This document shows, one piece after another, positions 43,028 through 51,561 of a DNA stretch of 64,000 nt. The stretch is from Tropicimonas aquimaris. GTDB taxonomy: Bacteria; Pseudomonadota; Alphaproteobacteria; Rhodobacterales; Rhodobacteraceae. The first letter of the stretch is position 1. The number at the start of each line of letters is the position of its first letter. A model generated the notes under the pieces. It was not told where the DNA came from. It did no database searches and saw only the letters and a program-made list of their open reading frames with translations. The stretch is taken from contig NZ_JBHTJT010000005.1 of NCBI RefSeq assembly GCF_042676185.1, positions 62,001 through 126,000 on the forward strand, in the 5' to 3' direction. Both the position numbers and the translations under genes were made by a program.

Positions 43028-44269
43028 TCAGAGGATCACTTTGCCGATCCCGCCCATGTCCAGACCGGGAAAGATCGCGCCCTCGAGGGTCGCGCGATCG
43101 AGGCCCAGAAGTTCGCGCATCGCCGCTGCCGCGTAGCTTCGGACATCGGCCGTCGGCATCAGGTCGCGCCCGGCATAAAGATCGCCCTCCCCCAGCCCCG
43201 GCCAGTCCCGATGGACGAGCCCGCCTCGCACCGCGCCGCCTGCCATCAACATCGCGCCGCCGGTGCCGTGGTCGGTGCCGCCGGTGCCGTTCTCGCGCGC
43301 GGTACGGCCGAATTCGGTCATCGCGAGTACCGCGGTCTTGCCCCAGACCGGCCCGAGGCCGAGCTTGAGCGCCAGGATCGTGTCGGAGAGTTGCGCCAAA
43401 GCCCGGCCAAGGCCCTGCGACTGGCCCCTGTGGGTGTCCCAGCCGTTGATCGAAAAGGCCGCGACCCGGGTGTCGGCGCGTAGGCGGTTGACCGCGAACT
43501 CGGCCACGCGCAGATGCCCGCCGCCGGTCGTGGCAGCCTCCATCATCGATTGCATCGCCGCCATGTCCGGCCCGGCGTCCTCCAGCGAGCCGGCAGCCGC
43601 AAGCTCGCCGGTCAGCCGCAAGGCCTCCTCGGAGGCCGCGTGGAACAGCGGATCCTGCTCGTAGATCCGGTTCAGGAGCAGCTCCGCCTGCGGCGAGAGC
43701 GCAAGCCTGGTCCCGGGCGCCCAGTTGGCGACCGGCGCCGCGCCCTTCAGGATCAGCAGGTCCTCGCGCCCGATCGCATAGGCAGTTTCCGGCTCCAGCC
43801 CTGGCACCGCCTGCAACATGCGGTTCAGCCAACCGTCGCGCCCAACCTCGCCGCCGGGCACATCGGCGGTGCCGGCTTCCAGCAGGTCCTGCCCGTCGAA
43901 ATGGCTGCGCTTGTCGCGGTAGGGCGTGGAAACCGCATGGGCGAAGGAGAGTTCGCCCGCCGCCCAGAGCGGCATCAACGGCGCAAGGGCCGAATGAAGC
44001 GCGAAGAACCCGTCGAGATCCGCCGCGCCGGCCGCCTCGCCGACCTTGAGCGCGTTGCCCCTGAGGCCGGCAAAAGCCGGATCGCCGTAGGGCTGCACCA
44101 CATCGAGTCCGTCCATCCCGCCGCGCAGGATGATCACGACGAGCCGCATGTCCCACGGCGCCGCCGCGAGCGACACCGGCGTCATGAACGGGCTGGCCGC
44201 GGCGGTGCAGCCGAGCGCCGCCCCGGTCAGCAGGAAACGACGGCGGTCGAAGGTCGCTTTGCGTGTCAT
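43028..44269 (-). CDS. DUF1501-family exported protein (Tat signal)
   Basis: 413 residues. It starts with a twin-arginine signal (FDRRRFLLTGAALGCTAAA). The sulfatase-like DUF1501 body has VIILRGGMDGLDVVQPYGDP, SHFDGQDLLEAG, WDTHRGQSQGLGRAL and TEFGRTARENGTGGTDHG. Likely periplasmic. Always found with DUF1800 genes, as here (9-nt gap). Function unknown. Confidence 0.9.
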   Translation of the reverse strand: MTRKATFDRRRFLLTGAALGCTAAASPFMTPVSLAAAPWDMRLVVIILRGGMDGLDVVQPYGDPAFAGLRGNALKVGEAAGAADLDGFFALHSALAPLMPLWAAGELSFAHAVSTPYRDKRSHFDGQDLLEAGTADVPGGEVGRDGWLNRMLQAVPGLEPETAYAIGREDLLILKGAAPVANWAPGTRLALSPQAELLLNRIYEQDPLFHAASEEALRLTGELAAAGSLEDAGPDMAAMQSMMEAATTGGGHLRVAEFAVNRLRADTRVAAFSINGWDTHRGQSQGLGRALAQLSDTILALKLGLGPVWGKTAVLAMTEFGRTARENGTGGTDHGTGGAMLMAGGAVRGGLVHRDWPGLGEGDLYAGRDLMPTADVRSYAAAAMRELLGLDRATLEGAIFPGLDMGGIGKVIL

Positions 44270-44278
44270 GGCGCGCTC

Positions 44279-45652
44279 CTAGCGGCGTTGGAATTCCGGG
44301 GAGGCGAGGACAATCCCCACCCCGTCCCCGCGGGTCTCGGCGGCTCCGGCCGCAAAGACCAGTTGTTCGGACGCCATGTCGCCAAGGGCCGTCGCGACGA
44401 AGGCGCGCGGGTCGGGCATGTCGCCGCCGAAATGGCGCTGCAGCCCCATGGCCCAGGTGATCCGAACCGCGAGCCCCTGCGGCGTGATCCATGCCTCCGC
44501 CTCCTCGGGCCAGCCGTCGGGGCCGGACGGGTTCTGCCAGGGCTGTCCCATCATCTCCAGCGGGCGCAGGACGAGCCGCTTGAACGCCTTGGGATCCATC
44601 TCCGCCATCTCCTGCCCCGTCATACCGAGTGCACGCAGGCTTGAGACAATGAAATCAGTGGGTTGCTTCGCTTTCTGAAGGCGCGGCTGGGTGGCGGAGG
44701 GATGGGCCAGCAGGGTGCCGGTCACCGCACCGAGGTCGCCACCGGTCTCGAGGAAGGCCGCTTCCAGCGCAGCGACCAGCTCGGCATCCGGCTGATCCGA
44801 GACGAAGTGAACAGCCAGCTTGCGCGCGATGTGACGCGCGGTATCGGGGTGCACGGCGAGATCGTCGAGCACCTGTTCCACGTCCTCCAGCTTCGGCTTG
44901 CGCCGCCCGTAGTTCCGCCCCAGCACGGTCTCCGGCCCGGGCTCGCCGCGGTTCTCGTTGAAGGAAAACCCGTTGATCGCGTTCCCGGTCAGCCCGGCAA
45001 AGAGCTCCGCCAGTTCACGCACGTCGTCTTGCCCGTAGCTGCCCCCGACGCCCAGCGTGTGCAGCTCCAGCACCTCGCGGGCGAGGTTCTCGTTCAGCCC
45101 GCGGGCTGGCCTTGTCCTCGCGAAAGCGGAGTTCGGACCGACGGAGGCGCTCTGGTCGAGATAGAGCAGCATCATCGGGTGCTTCACCACCGCGCGCAGC
45201 ATGTCCGAGAACCGCCCGGCAACATGTGGACGGATCGCCTCCTCGGCAAAGATCGACACACCCGCGCGGGTATCGGTGCTCTTCCCCAGGACCGTGAAAT
45301 GATCGGCCCAGAACCAGGTCAGCCGCTCGCGCAGGCCGTCGTCGGTGTCCAGCCCGCGCGCCAGCGTCTGGCGCGTCAGGTCCCACTGCCGGGCCTGAAG
45401 TTCGCGGCGCAGCGTCGACTTGCGGTCGAGGTCCGCCTCGCTGGCGGTGCCGGCACGCCGTCGGTCGTTGACCTGCTTGATCTCCGCGATCGCCGGAAAG
45501 AGCGAGGTGAAGGCCGGGATCGGATAGGCGGCAGCCATCCGGTCCGGGCCGGCAAGCGCCGCCAGCATGGCGTCTGCGCCTGGCGGGTCCGGGATACGCG
45601 GCGACCGCCCGGTGCCGAAGCGGATCGCGGCAAGGTTAGGATCGAGTGTCAA
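44279..45652 (-). CDS. DUF1800-family protein
   Basis: 457 residues. Family motifs: AAIRFGTGRSP, LTWFWADHFTV, NLAREVLELHTLGVGGSYGQDDVRELA, and FVSDQPDA. The start is TTG at 45652 with GGAGG 5 nt upstream; no ATG fits. No signal peptide is seen, so it may be exported with the Tat-dependent DUF1501 partner or stay cytoplasmic. Confidence 0.88.
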   Translation of the reverse strand: MTLDPNLAAIRFGTGRSPRIPDPPGADAMLAALAGPDRMAAAYPIPAFTSLFPAIAEIKQVNDRRRAGTASEADLDRKSTLRRELQARQWDLTRQTLARGLDTDDGLRERLTWFWADHFTVLGKSTDTRAGVSIFAEEAIRPHVAGRFSDMLRAVVKHPMMLLYLDQSASVGPNSAFARTRPARGLNENLAREVLELHTLGVGGSYGQDDVRELAELFAGLTGNAINGFSFNENRGEPGPETVLGRNYGRRKPKLEDVEQVLDDLAVHPDTARHIARKLAVHFVSDQPDAELVAALEAAFLETGGDLGAVTGTLLAHPSATQPRLQKAKQPTDFIVSSLRALGMTGQEMAEMDPKAFKRLVLRPLEMMGQPWQNPSGPDGWPEEAEAWITPQGLAVRITWAMGLQRHFGGDMPDPRAFVATALGDMASEQLVFAAGAAETRGDGVGIVLASPEFQRR

Positions 45653-45799
45653 GAATGCCTCCGCGACGATGATCGCCCCATCATGCAGTCAATGAGGGGT
45701 GCAGGTCCCGGATATTCAATAGCATTGCGAGCAACGCGGCGCACGAGGCATGCAGTTGCGCCGTTTTCCGCCGCAGGTCCATGCCCGGAGAGGCCCGGA

Positions 45800-45829
45800 C
45801 AAGGAAACGCCCGGGCGGTGGCCCGGGCG
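45800..45829 (-). terminator. Terminator after aspS
   Basis: Perfect 9-bp stem CGCCCGGGC (45808-45816) / GCCCGGGCG (45821-45829), 4-nt loop, followed on the minus strand by TTTCCTT. It lies 27 nt after the aspS stop. The rest of 45653-45799 is the aspS/DUF1800 intergenic space with no gene seen. Confidence 0.8.
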
Positions 45830-45855
45830 CGGCGGCGGTGCCGTTCAAGGCTGTA

Positions 45856-47631
45856 TCATTCCTTCTCGATCACCCGCAGCGACAGTTCGCGAAGCTGTTC
45901 GTTGGTGGGCAGCGAGGGCGCGCCCATCATCAGGTCTTCGGCGCGCTGGTTCATCGGGAACATGATGACCTCGCGGATATTGGCCTCGTCGGCGAGCAGC
46001 ATGACGATCCGGTCGATCCCGGCCGCGCAGCCACCGTGCGGCGGGGCGCCGAAGCGGAAGGCGTTGACCATGCCGCCAAAGCGCTTGATCACCTCTTCCT
46101 TCGGGTAGCCAGCGATCTCGAAGGCCTTGAACATGATCTCCGGCTTGTGGTTCCGGATCGCCCCCGAAAGGATCTCGTAGCCGTTGCAGGCGCAGTCGTA
46201 TTGGTAGCCCAGCACCTTCAGCGGATCGCCTTCCAGCGCCTCCAGCCCGCCCTGCGGCATCGAGAACGGGTTGTGCTCGAAATCGATCTCGCCGGTCTCC
46301 TCGTCCTTCTCGTAGATCGGGAAGTCCACGACCCAGCAGAAGGCGAAGCGGTCCTTGTCGGTCAGCCCGAGCTCGTCGCCGATCACGTCGCGCGCCTTGC
46401 CGGCAACCTTCTGGAAGGCCTCCGACTTGCCGCCAAGGAAGAAGGCCGCGTCGCCCTTGCCCAGGCCGAGCTGCTGGCGGATCGCCTCGGTGCGTTCGGG
46501 GCCGATGTTCTTGGCCAGCGGGCCCGCGGCTTCCATGCCGTTCTCGCCATCGCGCCAGAAGATATAGCCCATGCCGGGCAGCCCTTCCTGCTGGGCGAAC
46601 TTGTTCATCCGGTCGCAGAACTTGCGCGAGCCACCGGTGGGCGCCGGGATCGCCCGGATCTCGGTGCCGTCCTGCTCGAGCAGCTTGGCGAAGATCGCGA
46701 AACCGGAGCCGCGGAAATGCTCCGAGACGTCCTGCATCTTGATCGGGTTGCGCAGGTCCGGCTTGTCGGTGCCGTACCACAGCGCCGCGTCACGGTAGGA
46801 GATCTGCGGCCAGTGCTTGTCGACCTTGGCGCCCTTGCCGAACTCTTCGAAGACGTCGGTCAGCACCGGCTGGATCGTGTCGAACACGTCCTGCTGGGTG
46901 ACGAAGCTCATCTCCATGTCGAGCTGGTAGAAGTCGGTCGGCGAGCGGTCGGCGCGCGGGTCTTCGTCGCGGAAACAGGGGGCGATCTGGAAATAACGGT
47001 CGAAGCCCGCGACCATCATCAGCTGCTTGAACTGCTGCGGCGCCTGCGGCAGGGCGTAGAACTTGCCCGGGTGCAGGCGCGAGGGCACGAGGAAGTCGCG
47101 CGCACCCTCGGGGCTGGAGGCGGTGATGATCGGTGTCTGGTATTCGCGGAAGCCCTTGTCCCACATGCGGCGGCGCATCGAGGCCACCACGTCGGAGCGC
47201 AGCTTCATGTTGTCCTGCAGCTTCTCGCGGCGCAGGTCGAGGTAGCGATAGCGCAGCCGGGTCTCCTCCGGGTATTCCTGATCGCCGAAGACCATCAGCG
47301 GCAGTTCCTCGGCGGCGCCCAGCACCTCGATGTCGCGGATGAAGACCTCGACCTCGCCAGTCGGGATCTTGGGGTTCACCAGCGCGTCATCGCGCGCCTT
47401 CACCTCGCCATCGATCCGGATGCACCACTCGGAGCGTACCTTCTCGACCTCGGAAAAGGCCGCGCTGTCCGGGTCGGCCAGCACCTGCGTCACGCCGTAA
47501 TGGTCGCGCAGGTCGATGAACAGGATGCCGCCATGGTCGCGCACCCGGTGCACCCAGCCGGAGAGACGGACGGTTTCGCCCACGTTGGCGCGGGTGAGGT
47601 CGGCGCAGGTCATGCTGCGATAGGCGTGCAT
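45856..47631 (-). CDS. aspS: Aspartyl-tRNA synthetase
   Basis: 591-residue class II synthetase of the bacterial type with the GAD insertion: anticodon-binding OB fold (VRLSGWVHRVRDHGGILFIDLRDHYG), motif 2 APCFRDEDPRADRSPTDFYQLD, and motif 3 GAPPHGGCAAGIDRIVMLL. Start ATG at 47631 (MHAYRSMTCADL). Length is usual. Confidence 0.96.
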   Translation of the reverse strand: MHAYRSMTCADLTRANVGETVRLSGWVHRVRDHGGILFIDLRDHYGVTQVLADPDSAAFSEVEKVRSEWCIRIDGEVKARDDALVNPKIPTGEVEVFIRDIEVLGAAEELPLMVFGDQEYPEETRLRYRYLDLRREKLQDNMKLRSDVVASMRRRMWDKGFREYQTPIITASSPEGARDFLVPSRLHPGKFYALPQAPQQFKQLMMVAGFDRYFQIAPCFRDEDPRADRSPTDFYQLDMEMSFVTQQDVFDTIQPVLTDVFEEFGKGAKVDKHWPQISYRDAALWYGTDKPDLRNPIKMQDVSEHFRGSGFAIFAKLLEQDGTEIRAIPAPTGGSRKFCDRMNKFAQQEGLPGMGYIFWRDGENGMEAAGPLAKNIGPERTEAIRQQLGLGKGDAAFFLGGKSEAFQKVAGKARDVIGDELGLTDKDRFAFCWVVDFPIYEKDEETGEIDFEHNPFSMPQGGLEALEGDPLKVLGYQYDCACNGYEILSGAIRNHKPEIMFKAFEIAGYPKEEVIKRFGGMVNAFRFGAPPHGGCAAGIDRIVMLLADEANIREVIMFPMNQRAEDLMMGAPSLPTNEQLRELSLRVIEKE

Positions 47632-47712
47632 ATCGGGGCCCTTTCGGCGGAAAATCTCGGTCCGCGCCGATACACCCCTTGAGGCGGAGGATGTCAAGCC
47701 GAGCCAGCACCG

Positions 47713-47740
47713 CCTTCCCCCGCGCCGCAGGCGCGCCCGG
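47713..47740. repeat. Dispersed repeat, copy D (head module)
   Basis: CCCGCGCCGCAGGCGCGCCCGGCCCAA-like sequence matches the left arm of copy A (5405-5434) nearly exactly by eye. It lies in the aspS-SseB spacer (47632-47855), which contains no gene. Confidence 0.55.
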
Positions 47741-47855
47741 CCCAAAAGGATGATGGGCCGCAAGGCCCTGAAGACGGGCGGGAGCCGTCGGTCACTTGTC
47801 GGATCGCTCGATCATCGAGCCGACAGCCCGTCCGTTGCCGCGAGTGGCGGCGTGC

Positions 47856-48650
47856 TCAGCGCAGGCTCGGCGGGTCGTCGGGGTCCATTCCGGGCGGGGC
47901 GATCTCGGTCACTTCCGACCGGGCCGGTTCCGGCAGGTCGAAACGCAACCCCACCCTGGCCAGCCGCGCGGCAAGCGGGTCGCTTGCCGCGATGAAGGCC
48001 ACGTCCATCTCGCCGGCTTCCAGCCCGGAAAAGGTCAGCGCCTCGCCCGCGGCGGAGGCCAGCGCCCGTTCCGCGCCGGGCACCGTGTCGACAAAGGCGA
48101 GGAGGTGTCCGTTGCGGCCGCTGTCATACTGCACCGCAACCAGGAAGGCGAGGCGCGCGAGGCCGGCGGCGACGGCCAGCTTCGCGTCGAGCCCGCTGAG
48201 CAGGCTCTCGGGCACCGACCGGGGCGCCGAGACCTCGCGCGGGCGCTCCTCGGCCTCCTGCGGACCATGCCCGAGCATGTCGGCCAGCCAGTCGACGGCC
48301 TGGGCCGGAAGGATCGTCTCGGAGGCCGGAACCCCGAGGTTCACGCCGAGCCCGATCCCCTGCCCCGCCAGCATCTTCACCACGTGACGCCCCGAGAGCG
48401 CGGCAAAATCCGCCTCCGCGCCGACGAACTCCGCGAGCCGCAGCTCCCGGTCGAACACCAGCACCACCGGCCCGACCCCCAGCGGAAACACCTTGGGCTC
48501 GATGCTCTCGCCGTCGGCCTCGCGCTCGAGCAGCAGGAACAGCTCCGAATCGGCAAGTCGTTCATGGAAGCGCATCCGCGCGGCATCGCTCTCCGGCTTC
48601 GCTATCATCGCCTGGTGGGCCCGGTCGAGGGCGGTCGCCTCGTCGTTCAT
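47856..48650 (-). CDS. SseB-family protein
   Basis: 264 residues: an N-terminal SseB-like domain (LADSELFLLLEREADGESIEPKVFPLGVGPVVLVFD, FAALSGRHVVKMLAGQGIGLGVNLGVP) and a C-terminal part ending VAFIAASDPLAARLARVGLRFDLPEP. Role unknown. ATG at 48650 overlaps the UDG-family stop. Confidence 0.8.
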   Translation of the reverse strand: MNDEATALDRAHQAMIAKPESDAARMRFHERLADSELFLLLEREADGESIEPKVFPLGVGPVVLVFDRELRLAEFVGAEADFAALSGRHVVKMLAGQGIGLGVNLGVPASETILPAQAVDWLADMLGHGPQEAEERPREVSAPRSVPESLLSGLDAKLAVAAGLARLAFLVAVQYDSGRNGHLLAFVDTVPGAERALASAAGEALTFSGLEAGEMDVAFIAASDPLAARLARVGLRFDLPEPARSEVTEIAPPGMDPDDPPSLR

Positions 48651-49234
48651 CGCATCGTCTCCTGCACCTGTCGTCGCAGAACCGGCAGCAGGTCGGTTTC
48701 GAACCAGGGGTTCCGCTTCAGCCACGCCGTATTGCGCCAGGACGGATGGGGCAAGGGGAATACCCCCGGCGCATGGTCGCGCCACCGCTCCACCGTCCGG
48801 GTGACGCCCCCGGCCGCCGCTGCGCCGAGGTGGTATTTCTGGGCATAACCGCCGATGACGATGGTCAGCTGGAACGGCCCAGACCAGCGGAGCGCCTCGG
48901 CCCGCCAGGTGCGCGCGCAGATCGGCGGCGGCGGCAGGTCCGAACCCTTGCGGTAGCCGGGGAAACAGAAGGCCATCGGCATGATCGCCACCCGGTCGCG
49001 GTCGTAGAAGCTGTCGCGGTCGAGCCCGAGCCAGTCGCGCAGCCGATCGCCCGAGGGATCGTGGAACGGTATGCCCGCCTCATGCACCCGCGCGCCCGGC
49101 GCCTGCCCCACGATCAGCAGTCGCGCGCCGGGGCGGAACCACACCACCGGCCGCGGCGCATGAGCCGTCTCGGTGGCGGCAAAGCGCTCGGCGCAGAGGC
49201 GGCAGGCGGATATGCGGGCGGGCAGATCTTCCAT
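48647..49234 (-). CDS. Uracil-DNA glycosylase superfamily protein
   Basis: 195 residues from MEDLPARISACRLCAERF. UDG-fold motifs: LIVGQAPGARVHEAGIPFHDPSGDRLRDWL (water-activating/uracil site region) and the C-terminal PLPHPSWRNTAWLKRN (His motif). One CxxC is visible near the N-terminus, so a full Fe-S site like family 4 is not obvious. An upstream in-frame ATG at 49282 would add 16 residues and lies in the operator region. Co-transcribed with SseB. Confidence 0.85.
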   Translation of the reverse strand: MEDLPARISACRLCAERFAATETAHAPRPVVWFRPGARLLIVGQAPGARVHEAGIPFHDPSGDRLRDWLGLDRDSFYDRDRVAIMPMAFCFPGYRKGSDLPPPPICARTWRAEALRWSGPFQLTIVIGGYAQKYHLGAAAAGGVTRTVERWRDHAPGVFPLPHPSWRNTAWLKRNPWFETDLLPVLRRQVQETMR

Positions 49235-49286
49235 TCTGCGAGGGTATCTGGTGCCGGTCCGGAGATCATGCAAATCCGCCATTGCG

Positions 49287-49310
49287 ATATTTCTAGAAAT
49301 ATAGAAATAT
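49287..49310. promoter_or_regulatory. ArsR-type operator in the divergent UDG/arsR spacer
   Basis: A perfect 16-bp palindrome ATATTTCTAGAAATAT (49287-49302) is directly followed by another AGAAATAT half-site (49303-49310), 6 nt before the regulator's ATG. This A/T-rich palindrome is the expected type of site for an ArsR repressor and stands out in GC-rich DNA. Confidence 0.75.
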
Positions 49311-49316
49311 GTTCGC

Positions 49317-49673
49317 ATGACGACTCACAGCCCTCCCTCCGCCGCCCCGGGCATCGCGCTCGAAATCGCCGCCTCGACCTTTGCCGCCCTCGGCTCCGAA
49401 CAGCGGCTGAGCGTGTTGCGCAGCCTTGTCCGCGCCGGGCCCGAGGGGCTCTCGATCGGAGAGCTGGGCGAACGCTGCGGGGTGACCGGCTCGACGCTGA
49501 CCCACCACGTCAAGACGCTCACACAGGTCGGGCTGGTGAAGCAGACGCGCAAGGGCCGCAGCGTCATCTGCGCTGCCGTCGCCTATCACGAGATCCGCGC
49601 CCTGACCGACTTCCTCCTCTCCGAATGCTGTGCCGACAGCACCAACCCACAGGATCACCATCGCCATGAGTGA
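49317..49673 (+). CDS. ArsR-family transcriptional regulator
   Basis: 118-residue winged helix: TFAALGSEQRLSVLRSLVRAGPEGLSIGELGERCGVTGSTLTHHVKTLTQVGLVKQTRKGRS. The classic ELCVCDL metal site is absent; a Cys pair occurs near the C-terminus (SECCADS). It overlaps the permease gene by 8 nt and likely controls it and itself through the adjacent palindrome. Confidence 0.92.
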   Translation: MTTHSPPSAAPGIALEIAASTFAALGSEQRLSVLRSLVRAGPEGLSIGELGERCGVTGSTLTHHVKTLTQVGLVKQTRKGRSVICAAVAYHEIRALTDFLLSECCADSTNPQDHHRHE

Positions 49674-50700
49674 CACCACCCAGACCCCCTCTCCGCTGCC
49701 GGCCTTGTGGCGCAGGACCGACAAGGTCTGGCTGCTGATCGCCGCGATCCCGCTGGGCATCGCACTGTTCGACGCGCCGCAGGCGTTGGACACCGTGACC
49801 TTCGCGCTCGGCGCACTGGCCCACACCGCGCCATTTATCCTGTTTGCGGTTCTGGCCGTCGCCTATCTCAAGGCGACCGGCGCCGAAACGCTGCTGGCCC
49901 GTGCCTTCGAGGGGCGCGAGACGCGGATGATCCTGCTCGCCGCCATGGCCGGCGGGCTCTCGCCTTTCTGTTCCTGCGAGGTCATTCCCTTCATCGCCGC
50001 CATGCTGGCCATCGGCGCCCCGCTATCAGCCGTCATGGCCTTCTGGCTTGCCTCGCCGCTGATGGACCCGGCGATGTTCATCATCACTTCCGGAACACTC
50101 GGCCTCGATTTCGCAATCGCCAAGACGCTTGCGGCGGTTGGCGTTGGACTGATGGGCGGCTTTTGCGTCAAGCTCTTCGCCAACTCCGCCGTCTTTGTTG
50201 ACCCGCTGCGCGAGAAACCGCAGACAAGTTCCTGCTGCTGCTCGAAAAAGCCCTTCTCCGGGCAGCCGGTCTGGAGGTTCTGGACCGAGCTGCCCCGGCG
50301 CGAGACCTTCGTCTCCACCGGCCGTACCAATGCGATTTTCCTCGCGAAATGGCTGTTGCTCGCCTACATCCTCGAGGCTCTGATGCTCACCCATGTTCCG
50401 GCCGAGTCGATCGCGCGCCTGCTCGGCGGCGAGGGGCTCTGGCCGATCCTCGTGGGTGCCCTTGTCGGCGCACCGGCCTACCTCAACGGCTATGCCGCGG
50501 TGCCACTGATCGACGCGCTGCTGCAGCAGGGAATGTCGAACGGGGCCGCGATGTCCTTTGTGGTCGCCGGCGGGGTCAGTTGCATCCCGGCCGCGGTGGC
50601 CGTCTGGGCGCTTGTCAAGCCGCGGGTCTTTGCCGGCTACATTGGCTTCGCCCTCTCCGGCGCCGTGCTGGCCGGAATCGCCTGGTCGCTCGCCGCCTGA
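49666..50700 (+). CDS. Permease (DUF318/ArsP-like metal or metalloid efflux)
   Basis: 344 residues with about eight membrane segments. It carries the Cys motif GGLSPFCSCEVIPF in a membrane helix, the repeat-related GALVGAPAYLNGYAAVPL, and a cytoplasmic Cys cluster (SSCCCSKK) in the central loop. This is the DUF318 permease pattern (ArsP, YraQ); the paired ArsR supports a metal(loid) substrate. The Met at 49666 is preferred since it overlaps the arsR stop. Confidence 0.85.
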   Translation: MSDTTQTPSPLPALWRRTDKVWLLIAAIPLGIALFDAPQALDTVTFALGALAHTAPFILFAVLAVAYLKATGAETLLARAFEGRETRMILLAAMAGGLSPFCSCEVIPFIAAMLAIGAPLSAVMAFWLASPLMDPAMFIITSGTLGLDFAIAKTLAAVGVGLMGGFCVKLFANSAVFVDPLREKPQTSSCCCSKKPFSGQPVWRFWTELPRRETFVSTGRTNAIFLAKWLLLAYILEALMLTHVPAESIARLLGGEGLWPILVGALVGAPAYLNGYAAVPLIDALLQQGMSNGAAMSFVVAGGVSCIPAAVAVWALVKPRVFAGYIGFALSGAVLAGIAWSLAA

Positions 50701-50729
50701 TCCCGGCGCATCGGATGCTGAAACCGGCT

Positions 50730-50760
50730 GGGCCGCGGGAGGAATGATGCGCGGCCCTTT
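50730..50760 (+). terminator. Terminator after the permease gene
   Basis: GGGCCGCG (50730-50737) pairs with CGCGGCCC (50750-50757), 12-nt loop, then TTTGCGTT. It lies 29 nt after the stop. Confidence 0.7.
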
Positions 50761-50877
50761 GCGTTGGACCGCCTGCGCCATTCACGACATACTGGCGCCC
50801 AAAACGCCTGCGATGTTTACCACAAGGAAACCCCGTGGGCCCAAAGTCGCGATAATTGGCCCCGCCTGGAACGGTGC

Positions 50878-51561
50878 ATGATCGAGTTCAACAATGTCAG
50901 CAAGTCCTTCTGGACCGGCACGCAGCGCAAGGTCATTCTCGACCGCGTGAACCTGCGGGTGGAGCTTGGCCGTTCGCTTGGTATCCTGGCGCCCAACGGC
51001 ACCGGAAAGACGACGCTGATCAACATGATGGCCGGGCTGGAGAAGCCCGACGAGGGAGAGATCCGGCGCAGCTGCCGCGTCTCCTTCCCGCTCGGTTTCA
51101 TGGGCGGGGTCGTCCATCGCCACAGCGGCACCGAAAACGCCCGCTACATCGCCCGCCTCTACGGGCTTGACCCGGATTACGTCGAGGCGTTCGTGCGCTG
51201 GATGTGCGATCTCGAGGAATATTTCGAGATGCCGGTGGGCACCTACAGCCAGGGCATGAAGTCCCGGTTCAGCTTTGCACTGATGCTGGCGCTGGATTTC
51301 GAGATTTACCTGATCGACGAGGGCATGCCCAACACGACCGACGTGGAGTTCAACAGGAAAGCCGGGGCGATCCTGCGCGAACGGCTGAAGTACACGACCG
51401 TGGTGATCGTGTCGCATCAGGCCAAGACGCTCGAGAAATTCGCCCGCAGCGCCGCCGTCCTTCGCGACGGGAGGCTCCACATTTTCGACACCCTTGAAGA
51501 AGCGAAACAGCTCTATGACTACCAAGGCCAGGGCCAGGAAATACCGTCTCAGGCGCAGTGA
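50878..51561 (+). CDS. Capsular polysaccharide ABC exporter ATPase (KpsT-like)
   Basis: 227 residues: MIEFNNVSKSFWTGTQRKVIL, Walker A LAPNGTGKTT, the KpsT-type RVSFPLGFMGGVVHRHSGTEN, signature TYSQGMKSR, and Walker B IYLIDEGMP. It energises export of capsule polysaccharide. Its permease partner (KpsM) is not in this window. It overlaps the next gene by 47 nt. Confidence 0.88.
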   Translation: MIEFNNVSKSFWTGTQRKVILDRVNLRVELGRSLGILAPNGTGKTTLINMMAGLEKPDEGEIRRSCRVSFPLGFMGGVVHRHSGTENARYIARLYGLDPDYVEAFVRWMCDLEEYFEMPVGTYSQGMKSRFSFALMLALDFEIYLIDEGMPNTTDVEFNRKAGAILRERLKYTTVVIVSHQAKTLEKFARSAAVLRDGRLHIFDTLEEAKQLYDYQGQGQEIPSQAQ

